From Colletotrichum lupini (lineage: Eukaryota > Ascomycota > Sordariomycetes > Glomerellales > Glomerellaceae), in assembly GCF_023278565.1 (NCBI RefSeq), contig NC_064673.1:558001-622000 (forward strand): a stretch of DNA of 64,000 bases. The letters are read 5' to 3'. The notes beneath the pieces are model-generated. The model saw only the letters and a program-made list of their open reading frames with translations, did no database searches and was not told where the DNA came from. Numbering within the stretch: the first letter of the stretch is position 1; each line of letters starts with the position of its first letter. Made by a program: the position numbers and the translations under genes. Shown in pieces: positions 35,212 to 47,420 of this stretch.

Positions 35212-37027
35212 ATGTTGCCTTCTTATTCTTCCTCAGCCTCCAAGGTGGTGCCGCGGCATCATGCGAGTGGTTACTCCAATGGATATCCAAGGGGGAACAC
35301 GTTCGAGATCTCCCCCCATAGGTCAGGAAGACACCTTTGTTCTCTCCTCGCTAATTGCTTCTATCCTTTGCGCCGCGCCTCGCTGACCTGTCATTCTCTT
35401 CTCAACAGATACCAACCACGAGCCTCAACACCCGCGAATCGTCGTCGTCAGCGTCTAGTAACTCGCCTCATCATTGTCGCCGTTGTCGCCATCTTCTTTC
35501 TCGTCTTCGTCTGGCCGGGAGCCTCCCTGACTTCCATCTTCTCCCTCGGTCTGCTGTCTGCCAGCAGCGACTTGCAATTGGAAACAGTACGATACTACGA
35601 TCTCAGCAATGTGCAGGGGACTGCTAGAGGATGGGAGCGGGAGGAGCGCATTCTTCTCTGTGTCCCTCTGAGAGACGCCGAGTCACATCTGTCCATGTTC
35701 GCCTCCCATCTGCGCAACTTCACCTACCCCCACCACCTCATCGACCTTGCCTTCCTGGTCTCCGACTCCAAGGACCGCACCCTACAGGTTCTCAACGATA
35801 TGCTAGAGGAGATTCAGGCCGATGAGGACCCCAAACAGCCTTACGGCGAGATCTCCATCATCGAAAAGGATTTTGGACAAAAGGTCAACCAGGATGTGGA
35901 GAGTCGTCACGGATTCGCGGCACAGGCGAGCCGAAGGAAGTTGATGGCCCAGGCCCGTAACTGGCTACTCAGTGCCGCCCTGCGGCCATACCATTCCTGG
36001 GTGTACTGGCGCGACGTTGACGTCGAAACCGCCCCATTCACCATCCTCGAAGATCTCATGCGTCACAACAAGGACGTGATTGTGCCAAGTAAGTCAGAGA
36101 AACCCTAAGGGGTGAGGGAGAGTATCTCACTAACGGTTCGCAGATGTTTGGCGACCTTTGCCCGATTGGCTTGGTGGAGAGCAGCCGTATGATCTCAACT
36201 CATGGCAGGAATCAGAAACGGCGCTAGCTCTCGCGGACACTCTGGACGAAGATGCTGTGATCGTTGAAGGTTACGCCGAGTATGCGACTTGGCGGCCGCA
36301 TTTGGCATACCTGCGAGACCCATATGGCGACCCTGATATGGAGATGGAAATTGATGGAGTGGGCGGCGTCAGTATTCTTGCCAAGGCCAAGGTCTTCCGG
36401 TCTGGAGTACACTTCCCAGCTTTTAGTTTCGAGAAGCACGCTGAGACGGAAGGATTCGGAAAGGTAAGATGATTGTGCTACTGGATGTAGAAGAGAACTA
36501 ACCATTCCGGTGTAGATGGCGAAGCGCATGGAATACTCTGTTGTCGGTCTGCCGCACTACACGATCTGGCATCTTTACGAGCCTAGTGTTGACGACATCA
36601 AGCACATGGAGGTACGTCTCTTGCTCAATGGCAACGTCATGAAGTCTATTCTAACGCAATACAGGAAATGGAACAAGAGAGGCTTGCTAGCCAAAAAGAG
36701 GAAGAAGAAAAGGCCGAAAAGGCTAAGAAGGTCAAAGAGCAGTTCGGCGATGCCAGCAGCCAGTGGGAGAAGGACAAGACTGATATGCAAAACCTCGTCG
36801 TCGGAGAGAAGAAGAAAGAGACGAAGGGCACAAAGGAAGACACCAAGGAGGTCGCCAAGGAGGGCAAGGAGGCCAAGTCGCCCAAGGATCCCGACAGCAA
36901 CCAAGCGGATACAAACAAGAAGGCCGCAGCAGCAGACAAGAAGGATACAGAAGGCAAGTCAGACAAGCTGGCAAAAAAGGAAAAGGACGGAAACGGCGCA
37001 GCATTCGCCAAGAAGGCTGAGAGCTGA
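35212..37027 (+). CDS. anp1: GT62 mannosyltransferase, Anp1 (mannan polymerase II subunit)
   Basis: Five exons (35,212-35,321; 35,409-36,088; 36,144-36,463; 36,516-36,611; 36,665-37,027) encode 522 residues. It is a type II Golgi membrane protein: a short cytosolic N-terminus, one helix (about residues 53-75, TRLIIVAVVAIFFLVFVWPG), then the luminal Anp1/Mnn9/Van1 catalytic domain. The DxD motif is DVD at 239-241 within YWRDVDVETAP, preceded by RILLCVPLRDAESHL. Conserved NVWRPLPDW, AEYATWRPHLAYLRDP and GVGGVSILAKA follow. The C-terminal about 100 residues are a Lys/Glu-rich low-complexity tail. The first intron (87 bp) is a multiple of three without an in-frame stop and has a weak GTCAGG donor, so a 551-residue retained form is possible. 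The enzyme elongates N-glycan mannan with Mnn9 in the cis-Golgi. Confidence 0.92.
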
Positions 37028-38170
37028 GGAGGATGAATCTAGTAGGATGACTCCCTACCGTCGAACATTGCTGGGATCTGTCGCTGTTCTTGATGAACAA
37101 GTATCGGTACGCAGGTTGCCGCCAGCGGACAGCTTGCGCAATCGATACACGGGGATAAAAAGCAGAGTCGAGCCGTGCTATCAACTTTTGTTGTACACTA
37201 AGATATCTGCCACCGGATGGTCTGGAACAAAGGGATGTTGTAGGAAGGCGTTGGTTTATCTTGGGGCCCAAGGACACGGGCACCACGTCGGGCATAGAAC
37301 TAGCCCGCGAAATTATGAGTTACAGATGTACAGTTGAAGTTTCAATATACGTGATTAGATGCAGAAAATGAGCCCGAAACAACTTTGTCAGTTCAGGACT
37401 CTTGTTGATTGTGAATAATCACGCTGTCTGGCTTTTTTCACAATAGGCCTCGTCTCTTATCTACTGAGACCCCAATTGGGATCAAGACTGTGACGGATAT
37501 GATAGAGCCAGGTCTAAACAGTGTCTATTTGTGTAGAAATTGTCTTGCCAGAAGATTATGGCCAAGGCTAGAGGATAAAGTAAGGTGGCTTATAAAAGTT
37601 CGGATAAGTAGGCCTCTACCTCTATTGAAGGCTAGAACCTTGGGAGGATACGTACCCCCACAGCTTAGCTTTCGGGTACTGAGGTACCTTGCAGCGGAAC
37701 CCCAATCTGGGGCATTGCACCTTATCGGGCTGCTTTACCGTGGGTACTTGCTACTTAGTGATCACTAACACCGGGCGCCACGTAGAGTGGCCTTGCTCCG
37801 TAGGTACACGGTAAGACTTGGAGCTCCATCTGCAACCTGGTCAATTCCACGCCCAGGAATCCTTTTTGGCGACAGCTGTCTCCGTCTTGGACAAGACACC
37901 TAAATCTCAACGTTCTCGATCCGCACCCTACGAACCCGAGCTAACCTCCAACGGCTCGACGGATATCTGTCCTTGGACCCCTCCTCGGCGATTGCACAAG
38001 GCATCCGGCACACATTGCCAAAGTAATTTGCTGTCACCCACGGATATTCAGCCCGTGCTTCGTCGTTTCTCTTTAGCCTGAACGCCGCCACCCGACACCA
38101 TCTTACCGAGAGCCCTCCAAGACCGATCCTCGCGCGCGCGCCCTCGAACCACCGCGTTTACCTTCATACC
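37028..38170. other. Spacer between anp1 and the Sec7 GEF gene
   Basis: The first few hundred bases are 3' region of anp1. A GGTACTGAGGTACCTTGC patch lies at about 37,674-37,691. From about 37,840 the plus strand becomes CT-rich, consistent with leader of the ARF-GEF gene. No coding frame recognised. Confidence 0.45.
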
Positions 38171-41100
38171 ATGAGCCGAGATGCAGATGACTTGCTGCAA
38201 ACCGAGACGGCCTCTGCCGTTGGCACGCGCTCTAGCGCGGACATTCGTCGAGCCATGATCGCGCCGAGGATGCAGTATCGAAGCCGACCTGTCTCTGTCG
38301 CTGTAGACCCCGTGTCTTTGGTCATGTCCGAGTGCATATCGATCACTTCTGCGATTCAAAAACATGCGCGATCACCTCATTCTTCCGTTTCGGCCATCTT
38401 GGGTGGGAGCCCAAACCCGATTCACCTGGGGCCCCCGAGTCCTTCACCGAGGGGTGCATCCAAGACACCAGGCACTGGACTCGGGATCGATGGCGCTCAG
38501 GACGTGGCCTCCGCCAACAGATGGGGCCTACGAGGAAAGAAGGGTCGCAGCATACAGGACAACCCATTGATGGCCGGGTTTGGGAAGCTCCGTCATGAAT
38601 TGGCCAGCGTTAGAGGTAGGACTCAAACTCGCTCTTTGCGGCACTGGCCTCTGCTATGCTGAGCTAGCCTTGCTAACAACATTGCGCCCCAGACATACAC
38701 TCATTCGACGCTCTGGTTCTCTTGAATCCGTTCCTTCAGATAATCCAAACGAAAGGTACGGCCGCGCCCATAACCATCCTCACTCTGGGAGCCCTGCGCA
38801 AGTTCTTGGCATACGGGTTTATAAGCCCTGCATCACCACGATTCGCCCTTGCCATGCAGTCCCTATCAGCTGCCGTCACTCGGTGTCAATTCGATGGAAG
38901 CGACTCAGGACAGGTGGAGGTTGTTCTCCTGATGATTCTTCACCTAATGGAGGACATGATGTCGGGGCCAGGAGGCGACATTTTAAGTGACGAAAGTGTT
39001 TGCGATATGATGGGCAGGGGGCTAGCAATTTGCTCGCAACCTCGATTTTCGCCCGTCCTCCGACGAACAGCCGAGGCGTCCATGGTTCGCATGTGCCAGA
39101 TTATCTTTGAGGACGTCAAACACCTCGAGGTTGAGGCCGGAGATGAGTCCGACGCTCTCGACAAGCAAACAAGCGCAGACATGGACAGCGTCAAAATGGA
39201 TCCAGCCGCGACTACTGCGCCAGGCTTGCAGGTGACGAGCCCTGAACCGGATGCGCGCCTGTCCACCTCAAGCTCGACTCCCTTGGACCCGAATCCACGA
39301 TCTCGGGGAGGCTCAGAGTCGGGTGATAGCAAGACCGACGCTGGCGCTGGCGGCGATGTGGAGGCCGATGGTGATGCAGATGGCGCGGAGAGTTCCGACT
39401 CTTTGGATCTCCGGCCCTACTCGCTGCCTTCTGTGCGGGAACTCTTCCGGGTTCTAGTCAACTTCTTGGACCCCAACGACCGGCAGCATACCGACACTAT
39501 GAGAGTCATGGCATTGCGCATTATTCACGTTGCCCTCGAGGTTTCTGGTCCCTCTATTGCGCGGCACCCTGCTTTGGCTGGGATAGCCGAGGACAGGCTC
39601 TGCTGCTATCTCTTCCAGCTTGTTAGGTCGGACAACATGGCCATCCTGCAAGAGTCGTTGATCGTGGCCGGCACGTTACTAGCCACCTGCCGCGGTGTTT
39701 TAAAATTGCAGCAGGAACTCTTTCTTTCGTATCTCGTTGCGTGCCTTCACCCGTCGGTAGAAATACCGCGAGAACCAGGCATTGACCCGTCACTGTATGC
39801 CGGGATACCGCAATCCCCCAAGCTCGTCAAGCCACCCCCATCGCAGACCAGCAGCGGCCGCTCGACGCCAGTCCCGGTGAAGGATCGGCAAAAACTCGGT
39901 CTTGAGGGTGGTGCCAGGAAGCCAGACGCACGACAAGCCATGGTTGAGAACATTGGTGTACTGTCAAGGATGCCAACGTTCATGGCTGAACTCTTTGTCA
40001 ATTACGATTGCGACGCTGATCGAGCGGACCTATGCGAAGACATGATTGGCCTTCTCTCGAGAAATGCTTTGCCGGACTCTGCAACTTGGAGCACGACGAG
40101 CGTGCCACCGCTTTGCTTGGATGCACTGCTCAGATACATCCAGTTCATCGCCGAAAGGTTGGACGAACCCCCGGTTGTCGATGGCTATCCCGACGCTACG
40201 GAGCTACGGGAACTGAGACGGAAGAAGAAGATCATTATCAAGGGTACCAGCAAGTTCAACGAGAACCCCAAGGGCGGCCTTGCCTATCTCGAGGCCCAGG
40301 GAATCATCTCCGACCTCAAGGATCCAGTCGCGGTCGCCAAGTTCCTCAAGGGAACATCGCGCGTGTCCAAAAAGGTCCTCGGCGAGTATCTCTCCAAGAA
40401 GGGAAACGAGGCCGTACTAGAGGCGTTCATGGGCCACTTCGACTTTTCAGAGAAGCGAGTGGACGAGGCGCTCAGAGGACTGTTGGAGACATTCAGATTG
40501 CCTGGCGAGTCAGCATTGATTGAGAGAATCGTTGTCTGTTTCGCAGATAAGTACTGCTTGAAGGCGAAACCAACCGAGGTCGCCAACGCGGATGCTGTCT
40601 ATGTCCTGACCTACGCCATCATCATGCTCAACACGGATCAGCACAACCCCAACCTCAAGAGTCAAAAGCGTATGACCGTGGACGATTTTGCACGAAACTT
40701 GCGAGGCGTCAATGACGGCCAAAATTTTGCGCCAGAGTATCTTCAGGATATTTTTGACAACATTAGAACCAACGAGATCATCCTGCCTGATGAGCATGAC
40801 AACAAGCATGCGTTTGACTATGCCTGGCGCGAGTTGCTCGTCAAGTCGGAATCGGTGCGTCCGCTGGTTCTGTGCGAGACGAACATCTACGATGCCGACA
40901 TGTTCGCCTCAACGTGGCGGCCTATCGTGTCCACCCTTTCTTACGTATTCATGTCGGCTACGGACGATGCAGTCTTTGCGAGGATCGTCACTGGCTTTGA
41001 CGAATGCGCCCGTATTGCGGCCAAGTATAAAAACACGGAGGCTCTCGATCAGATCATCTACGCACTGAGCCACATGACAACCTTGGCTACTGACATACCC

Positions 41101-43311
41101 TTCAACACCAACTTGAATACCGAGGTCCAAGCTGGCGAAAGCAGTGTCATGGTCAGCGAGCTGGCAGTGAAACTTGGAAGAGACTTCAGGGCGCAACTGG
41201 CGACTCTGGTACTTTTCCGGGTTGTCACTGGCAGTGAGGAGTTAATTCAGGATGGTTGGAAACATGTAGGTCAACATCCTCCTGGGTCATCATGGCGGAA
41301 AAACTAACGAAACCTAGATCACCCGCATATGGCTCAACCTCTTTGTCAACTCCCTGGTCCCTCCCTTCTTTGCGGATTCACCAGTTCTGGACATTGGTCC
41401 GATCCCGCTGCACACACCTTCTCAGGTAATCGATCGTGCTGCAAAGACTGTCGATACGGGCTTCTTTTCTGCCTTTACTAGCTACATTTCCAGCTACGCA
41501 GCAGACGATCCACCAGAACCCTCGGACGAGGAACTGGAAAGTACCCTCTGCACCGTCGACTGTGTCAACTCATGTCATATGGGCAACGTCTTTGCCAACA
41601 TCTCGTAAGTCAGCCTGCTCCTGGCCAGTCCAGCTACTAATCAGAGTCGCGTAGAAAACTCTGCCCTCAAGACCTAGAGCCGTTGATTGACTCCCTCCTC
41701 AACGCACTACCTGAAGATAACAACCCAACGGTGATCGTTGTCAAGTCGGACAATGTACCCGCAGCAACAATGAACGGCCAAAAGCCCGTGCAACCAGGAG
41801 CTGTGTACGACCCTGCCATGGCCTACATCCTTGAGTTCAGCACAGTCCTGGCTCTTCGCGATCAGAACACTGTCCAACTTGTAGCAAAGAGGGTCATCGA
41901 AGCACTGCAGGTCGTGCTGCGAGATGCTGGACGGTACCACTACATTGTTGTATCGAGGGCGACCTTTTATCTTCTCAAGCTACTCCGAGTCAGCTATGTA
42001 TGCATGCTCTTACCCGCTGAAAGCGTTTTTTTTTCCTCATTAACTGGTTTACAGGCTTATGATTACATCAACGTCCCGGTCCTGTTGCACACAATCTCGA
42101 GCTTCCCCAAGGAAGCACTGGCGAGAACTTCGACCATGGTGCTCCAGGGCTTAAGACTGTGCATTGACGAACCCAGCCCACTACGCAACGAGATCATGAC
42201 TTCCCCGGACTTCTGGGCAATCATGCGAGCACTTACCGGACGTCCAGATTCTGCACCTCTCGTGTTTGACATTCTCGAGTTAGGTTGCGGAGGTACACCA
42301 CCTGCTATCATTGCCGACAACTACGAGGCCGCCATCTCTCTCTTCGGCGACTTCGCGTCCGGGGCAGGTCGGATTGTCCTTGCAGAGCGCAAGCTAGATG
42401 CCCAGCAGCGTAAGGCCCGAGAGGGGACACACGACAAGACGACGTGAGTGATTCCCGATGCCTCTGCCATATTGCAAGTTACTAACGGCCAGCAGTGTCA
42501 ATGAGGCAATCTCACGAGGTACCAAGGCGGTCAACAGCATTCACAATATGACAGCGCGTATACCTTTCTTGATGAAGCAGTCCCATCTTGAGAGCAACGA
42601 AGGTAATGCTGTTCACCGCTGGGAAATGAGTAACAACGACTAACGCAATGTTACAGCATGGTCCGCTTACTGGCTGCCTATCTTCCAAGCACTAACAACG
42701 CAATGCACAAACCCATGCCGCGATGTTCGCCTCCAGGCGTTCACGTCGCTGCAGCGATCTCTACTCTCGCCTGAGCTCACTGACAGTGACCACAAGGAGT
42801 GGACCGCCATATTTGGCGAGGTCCTGTTCCCTCTCATTCACAAACTCCTTAAGCCTGAAGTCTTTTCATCGGACCGTGACGGCATGAGCGAGATGCGTGT
42901 TCAAGCTGCGTCCCTGCTGTGCAAAGTGTTCCTTCAATATCTCGTGCTCCTCTCAGAGTGGGACGGAATGCTGGATCTGTGGGTCAAGATTATTGACATC
43001 ATGGATCGGTTGATGAATAGCGGTCAAGGCGATAGCCTGGTACGTTTATGTGGAGAGTCCTGGACCTTACAGAAGAGATTGCTAACAGTACGTAGGAGGA
43101 GGCAGTTCGGGAGAACCTCAAAAACGTGGTGCTTTTCATGGCAAGCAGCGGCTTCTTGGTGTCTCCCAGACAAGACGCTTCGAAGGAAAAGTTATGGAAC
43201 GAGACCTGGAAACGGATCGACCGTTTCCTTCCAGAACTGAAGAGTGACCTGGCCTTGGAAGAACCAAGTAGTGGAGAAGAGCCGGCGCCAGCGGCTGGTA
43301 CGACTGCCTAG
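38171..43311 (+). CDS. gea2: Sec7-domain ARF guanine-nucleotide exchange factor (Gea/GBF1 type)
   Basis: Eight exons (38,171-38,615; 38,693-41,265; 41,318-41,604; 41,655-41,997; 42,055-42,443; 42,496-42,602; 42,657-43,039; 43,096-43,311) encode 1,580 residues. A Ser/Pro-rich N-terminus is followed by DCB/HUS-type regions, the Sec7 domain (about 657-855) and C-terminal HDS repeats. Glu754 in FRLPGESALIERI is the catalytic 'glutamic finger'. The YVLTYAIIMLNTDQHNP segment is of the GBF1/Gea type, in the region contacted by brefeldin A. Gea proteins load GTP on Arf1 at the early Golgi and so recruit COPI. Intron 4 (41,998-42,054, 57 bp) keeps frame and has no stop; intron 5 ends in tandem CAGCAG acceptors. 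gea2 is used as the family name; one or two paralogues may exist elsewhere. Confidence 0.94.
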
Positions 43312-44117
43312 AGATAACTCATTGTAAGGCGCCTGAGTGTGAATGCCGATAGTTGAGATGACTGTTTACGTGTACATATATATGGCAACTGGGGGCAGTA
43401 TGGGTCAGGTATTCATGATAGTCAAGATGCTGTGCCATATCGGCATTAGATACAATTCACCCACGGGATACCATCGAGAGTGCTTTGCGTGAGTGGAAGG
43501 AGAAGCTGAGACGCAGTAGAGCTACGCATGTCATCGTGGCCAAGTGCAGTGTATCACCAAGACCCAGCGTAAAATAGAAAGCCATTCTTTATTCCAATCA
43601 GAGGCGTCGATGACACGAGTTCGTTCCCAACACTTGTAAGCTCCAGAACGCTGCGGTGAAAGAGTTCTGGGCAGCACATCTCGGCAACCCGTTGGGAGCT
43701 GAAAGTGGCCCTCTTTCACACACGCGATATGCGAGTGATGGCACAGATGGAGGACATGCTATCAAAAATCACAACAAATGTTAGGTTTCAATGGTTTTTC
43801 TGTCTCCCCAAAAAAATAGTTCACGTCGTCCTGTTACGATGATAACGGGGAGACCGAAACAACGGTGTGAAGTCTTTAGAAAAGACAGCAAGCTGGCCGT
43901 AATCTGGATTATGGAAGCTTTGTTTAGATCTACGGCTTATATCTATGAATAAAATCTGGCTCGGACTTTCTTTCGTAGGCACACGCCTAAGGGACAGATT
44001 GATTCAGCTAGTCCAGGTATTTCATAGTACTTAGAGGTTCCCCGATGTGTCCTCATAAGTTTTGCACCATATTGTAACCTGAAGACTTTAAACCAAGTGC
44101 TTTCTAACATATCAGCA
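43312..44117. other. Spacer between convergent ARF-GEF and secreted-protein genes
   Basis: 806 bp of presumed 3' regions. No coding frame recognised. Base composition is still normal here; the AT-rich block begins about 1 kb further right. Confidence 0.5.
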
Positions 44118-44815
44118 CTAGAGGAGGCTTGCAAGATACTGGTAATGGGCTACACAGTTATGCTCCTCTGTAAGCTCGTATCCAGCATCTTCGAGCCATG
44201 CATTACCTTGAACAATATGAGCATGCTGTTCCAGTGTAAAACAAAACAACGCGAAGACATACCTGCATCCACTAGCCTGTTAAGATCAGCTTTGGATGAA
44301 GTCGTTGTGCCACCATAGACGAGCCTGCCATTGTTAGCGTTGAACAGTGAATAACGCAGCTCAACATTTACTTACTTCTGATCCTCATATGGAGTGTAGT
44401 CGCGCTGAGACTGATAGAAACCAGTATCCCACAGTCTGATGTGGATATAGACTGCCTTGAACTTCTTGACTCCAAACCTAGCCGTTTTGCCAACGACAAG
44501 GCCAACATGACTGCAGCCGTGTGCCGAGTTCGCCCACTGCACGAGAGGTACCGAGGACTGAGCCGGCCCAAGAGCGCAGTTCATGAAATAGTAGTATGTT
44601 CCGGAACTTAGAGACCCGCCTGCAGCTCGTGCTGCCTCTTCGTAGGCCTCGGTAGAATCGCGTGACAGCAGACGAACCAGAGAAGAGCCATGGCTGTCTG
44701 CAACCGCGTTTCCGGAGTTGCGGACCTGCAGAGATGTAGCAGGCAGGTCGTGAAGCGAAGGGGCTGCAGCGGCGAGAGCAGCCGTACAAGAAATGAGCAG
44801 TTGAAGAAGCTTCAT
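44118..44815 (-). CDS. Small secreted protein, possibly LRAT/NlpC-like fold
   Basis: Three minus-strand exons (44,815-44,376; 44,324-44,263; 44,206-44,118) encode 196 residues. The first about 19 residues (MKLLQLLISCTAALAAAAP) form a clear signal peptide. The mature protein has three cysteines (80, 101, 185). The pattern CSHVGLVVG (His103), YIHIRLWD (His125) and EHNCVAHYQYL (Cys185, His188) resembles the His...Asn-Cys-x-x-His arrangement of LRAT/NlpC-P60 permuted papain-fold enzymes. That is an inference from short motifs, not a family match. Introns of 51 and 56 bp have standard ends (GTAAGT, GTATGT). It is the last gene before the degraded repeat block, so an effector-like role is conceivable. 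I recognise no named homologue. Confidence 0.75.
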
Positions 44816-45205
44816 ACTTGGAATGAAGGAGGTTGTGGCGTGAGCTGAAGGTGGTTGTTCCAGAGTCATGATTGCGGACTTGAAGAGTTAAATACGTCAC
44901 TGATATAGCCTGACATAAATCAGAACAGAAAACCGCGTGCAGAATTTCTTCCCTCGTTGGGCAAACAACCGCAATTGTCAACTCAGTCGAAGTAGATACT
45001 TTGTTTAGGTTTTACACATCTCGCCGGGTCGGAAATTGCCGGTCTTGGTAGAGTGACACCCATTGAGAGAATGAAGTCTCCAGAATCGAGCAATACTTAG
45101 CTCGTGAACAGACTTCTGGATAAGTGGAAACATAGGATTAAATTGTGAACTTAGCTGCTGCCTCGTTGTTAATTTAAGAAAGAAAGTAATTTTGAATTTA
45201 ATATA

Positions 45206-45252
45206 ACGTATATAATAAGCGAGCTGCCCAGATAAGCGAGCTACCTACCCAA
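45206..45252 (+). repeat. Left terminal inverted repeat of the Fot1-like element
   Basis: It matches the reverse complement of 47,021-47,067 with a few transitions. It contains two internal copies of an AAGCGAGCT word, which also recur in the right end. Confidence 0.93.
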
Positions 45253-47020
45253 CTATGACTATTTTATTTTTTACTTTCTACCTCACGCAACGCTATAATA
45301 TAACTATAATATTATAAACTAAAAAAACTTAGTTAAACTTAGCGATCTAAGCTATTAAAAAAACCCTAAAACTAAGTATTTAAGTAGTAATTAAGATTTA
45401 CTTAGTCCCTCTTAGGACCTTAAGTACTTATTTAAAAAGCATACTTATATAATAAGATATTATACTAAACTTATAAAAATTAACTATGCTTAAAAAAGAG
45501 AAGCTAATTAAGTATATTCTTAACTTAGATTCCCGATCGTTTCCTCCCTATATTAGTAATATAAAAGATATAGTTAATTAACTACTTATTAACTATAACG
45601 CGCCCCTTATTAAAAAGCGCTAAGTTTCTAACTTTATTAAGTACTAACTATAGCTCTAGACGCGATTTTTTTATAAGTATAACTATAAAAGGGCCTAATA
45701 CGAAGACTTAAATATAATAAACGCGTAGTTTTGCCTCGTAATAAATATAATTATAAAATACGGTATTATAAAATCTAATATTTATAACTTCGATAAGACT
45801 AGCTTTATAATAAGCTAGATTATATTTAGAATAGTTATTACGAGTATAAAAAGGTATTTAAATATAAAAATAATATAGCTTAGTAATCGTAAATAGGTTA
45901 TAGTTATTTAGGCTATTAGCTCGTCGGGTTATAATATCTTATTATATATTATTGTTATAAGTAAATATTACCTCTCTACTTAGTATATAAAATCCGGGTT
46001 ACTACGTAATTAGGTTATTATAATATCTAAAAACGGCTAAATAATAAATAAGAAAGGCCTAGATTAAGTAAAATATTTTAAAAAGTATATAAAACTACGT
46101 ATAAAAAGTCGATATTGCCTCCTTATTATTAACGGATATAAAAGTTATTATTCTACGGATTTTAAGTTATATTATATATAAAAAAATATCGTTACCCTTT
46201 ATATACTAGCTTATTTATCTTATTTACTATAGCCCTTAAATATTAAATATTTTAAGCTTTTAAAAATAGTATATAGCTAAGAAATTTAAAAAAAAATACG
46301 ACGGGGTAATACTTATATTATAAAAGAGGATTTCTTTTTTACGTTTTATAAGGTATTTATGTAAGCGATTATAAAAAAAATATTTAAAAAGGATTTAGAA
46401 GAGCCGGGCTTATGCTTTTAAGTATAAAGAGTATGCTATTTAAGCTTAATATAAAATTATATACTCCGATACTTCTAAGATCCTTTTTAATAATATTACT
46501 AACCTAGACTTTTTAAATACTAAATAACTTAATAAAAGTATTATTATAATTATAACTTATTAAAACTCGAATCGCCCGTTATTAAAATAGCTCCCTAACT
46601 TTGATTATCGAAGTTATTAAGTATTTATTAAAGGGGGCATAAGGATTTATATATTAGATTACTTTATTAAAATCGGAGTACTAAATCCTTTAAAAAGAGA
46701 ATAACTTACTTAGTTAATATAAGAGGGCTAAGAAAATACGTTTTAAATAAAGAGGAAGTTTTATAATAGCTAACGGGGAAGACCTTTAGTTATAAAAAGA
46801 GGTAATAACCTAGATTAAAGAAGAAATGCGTTAAAGTAATAGTTATTAACTAAGGACTAAAATAGGTTAATAATAATATAGCGTTTATAAAAATACTAAT
46901 TATAATATATAAATATATTAAATTACTAAAAAAATATCTAAAAAAGAGGATACTAAATAGTTTTAATTAAATTACTTTTCTAAGTGCTACTTTTTAGTTA
47001 CGAATATAATATAGTTGCGA

Positions 47021-47067
47021 TTGGGTAGGCAGCTCGCTTGTCTGGGTAGCTCGCTTATTATATACGT
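47021..47067 (-). repeat. Right terminal inverted repeat of the Fot1-like element
   Basis: Inverted counterpart of the left end; followed by the TA target duplication at 47,068-47,069. Confidence 0.93.
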
Positions 47068-47420
47068 TAGTAGTTGAGAACTTATCCTATTGCACGGTGG
47101 GGCAGTAGTAATTATACAGGCGCGGGCTAGTGGACGGTGGCATTCGGAACGCTGGAACAGGTGCAATGGCATGACTCGTTAGAGGGCTTCAATATAGAGA
47201 ACCGAGCCGGCTAGTCCGTTAATCTAGAGATTCCGGTGATTAACGAATACATTTCAGCGAGACGTCGAGATCGCCACGAGCGGAAGAAACCAAGCAAGAT
47301 TTCCATTAAAGAGCTTCCGGCATCCAACTACACAAGTTCTCTCGATGTACCCTTAGACCAATATCGTTCATTCCCCTTTTTGCTGGCAGGAAATACACGC
47401 TCATTACCTTTGTTGCAATC

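Larger units (their letters stand above)
45206..47067 (+). mobile_element. Fot1/pogo-like DNA transposon, RIP-degraded, ends intact
   Basis: A 1,862-bp element with terminal inverted repeats of about 47 bp (45,206-45,252 and 47,021-47,067) beginning ACGTATATAATAAGCGAGCT, flanked by a TA duplication (45,204-45,205 and 47,068-47,069). The plus strand still shows a pogo/Fot1 transposase despite many stops: the CENP-B-like HTH region near 45,480-45,720 and NFDKTSF at about 45,785 (expected NFDETGF, first catalytic Asp). A degraded LLIIDGH-type motif lies at about 46,115-46,160 (Asp now Asn), and PLNIKYFKLLK at about 46,235. Substitutions are mostly C-to-T/G-to-A, as expected of RIP. Length, TIRs and TA target match Fot1 elements. 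The coding capacity is destroyed. Confidence 0.93.

Noticed and set aside
36516..37337. 273-codon Arg/Lys-rich open frame
   Set aside because: It starts at a true Anp1 exon but runs through the following intron into the wrong frame of the Lys/Glu-rich tail.
40032..40523. 163-codon open frame on the plus strand
   Set aside because: Alternative frame within the Sec7 domain exon of the ARF-GEF gene.
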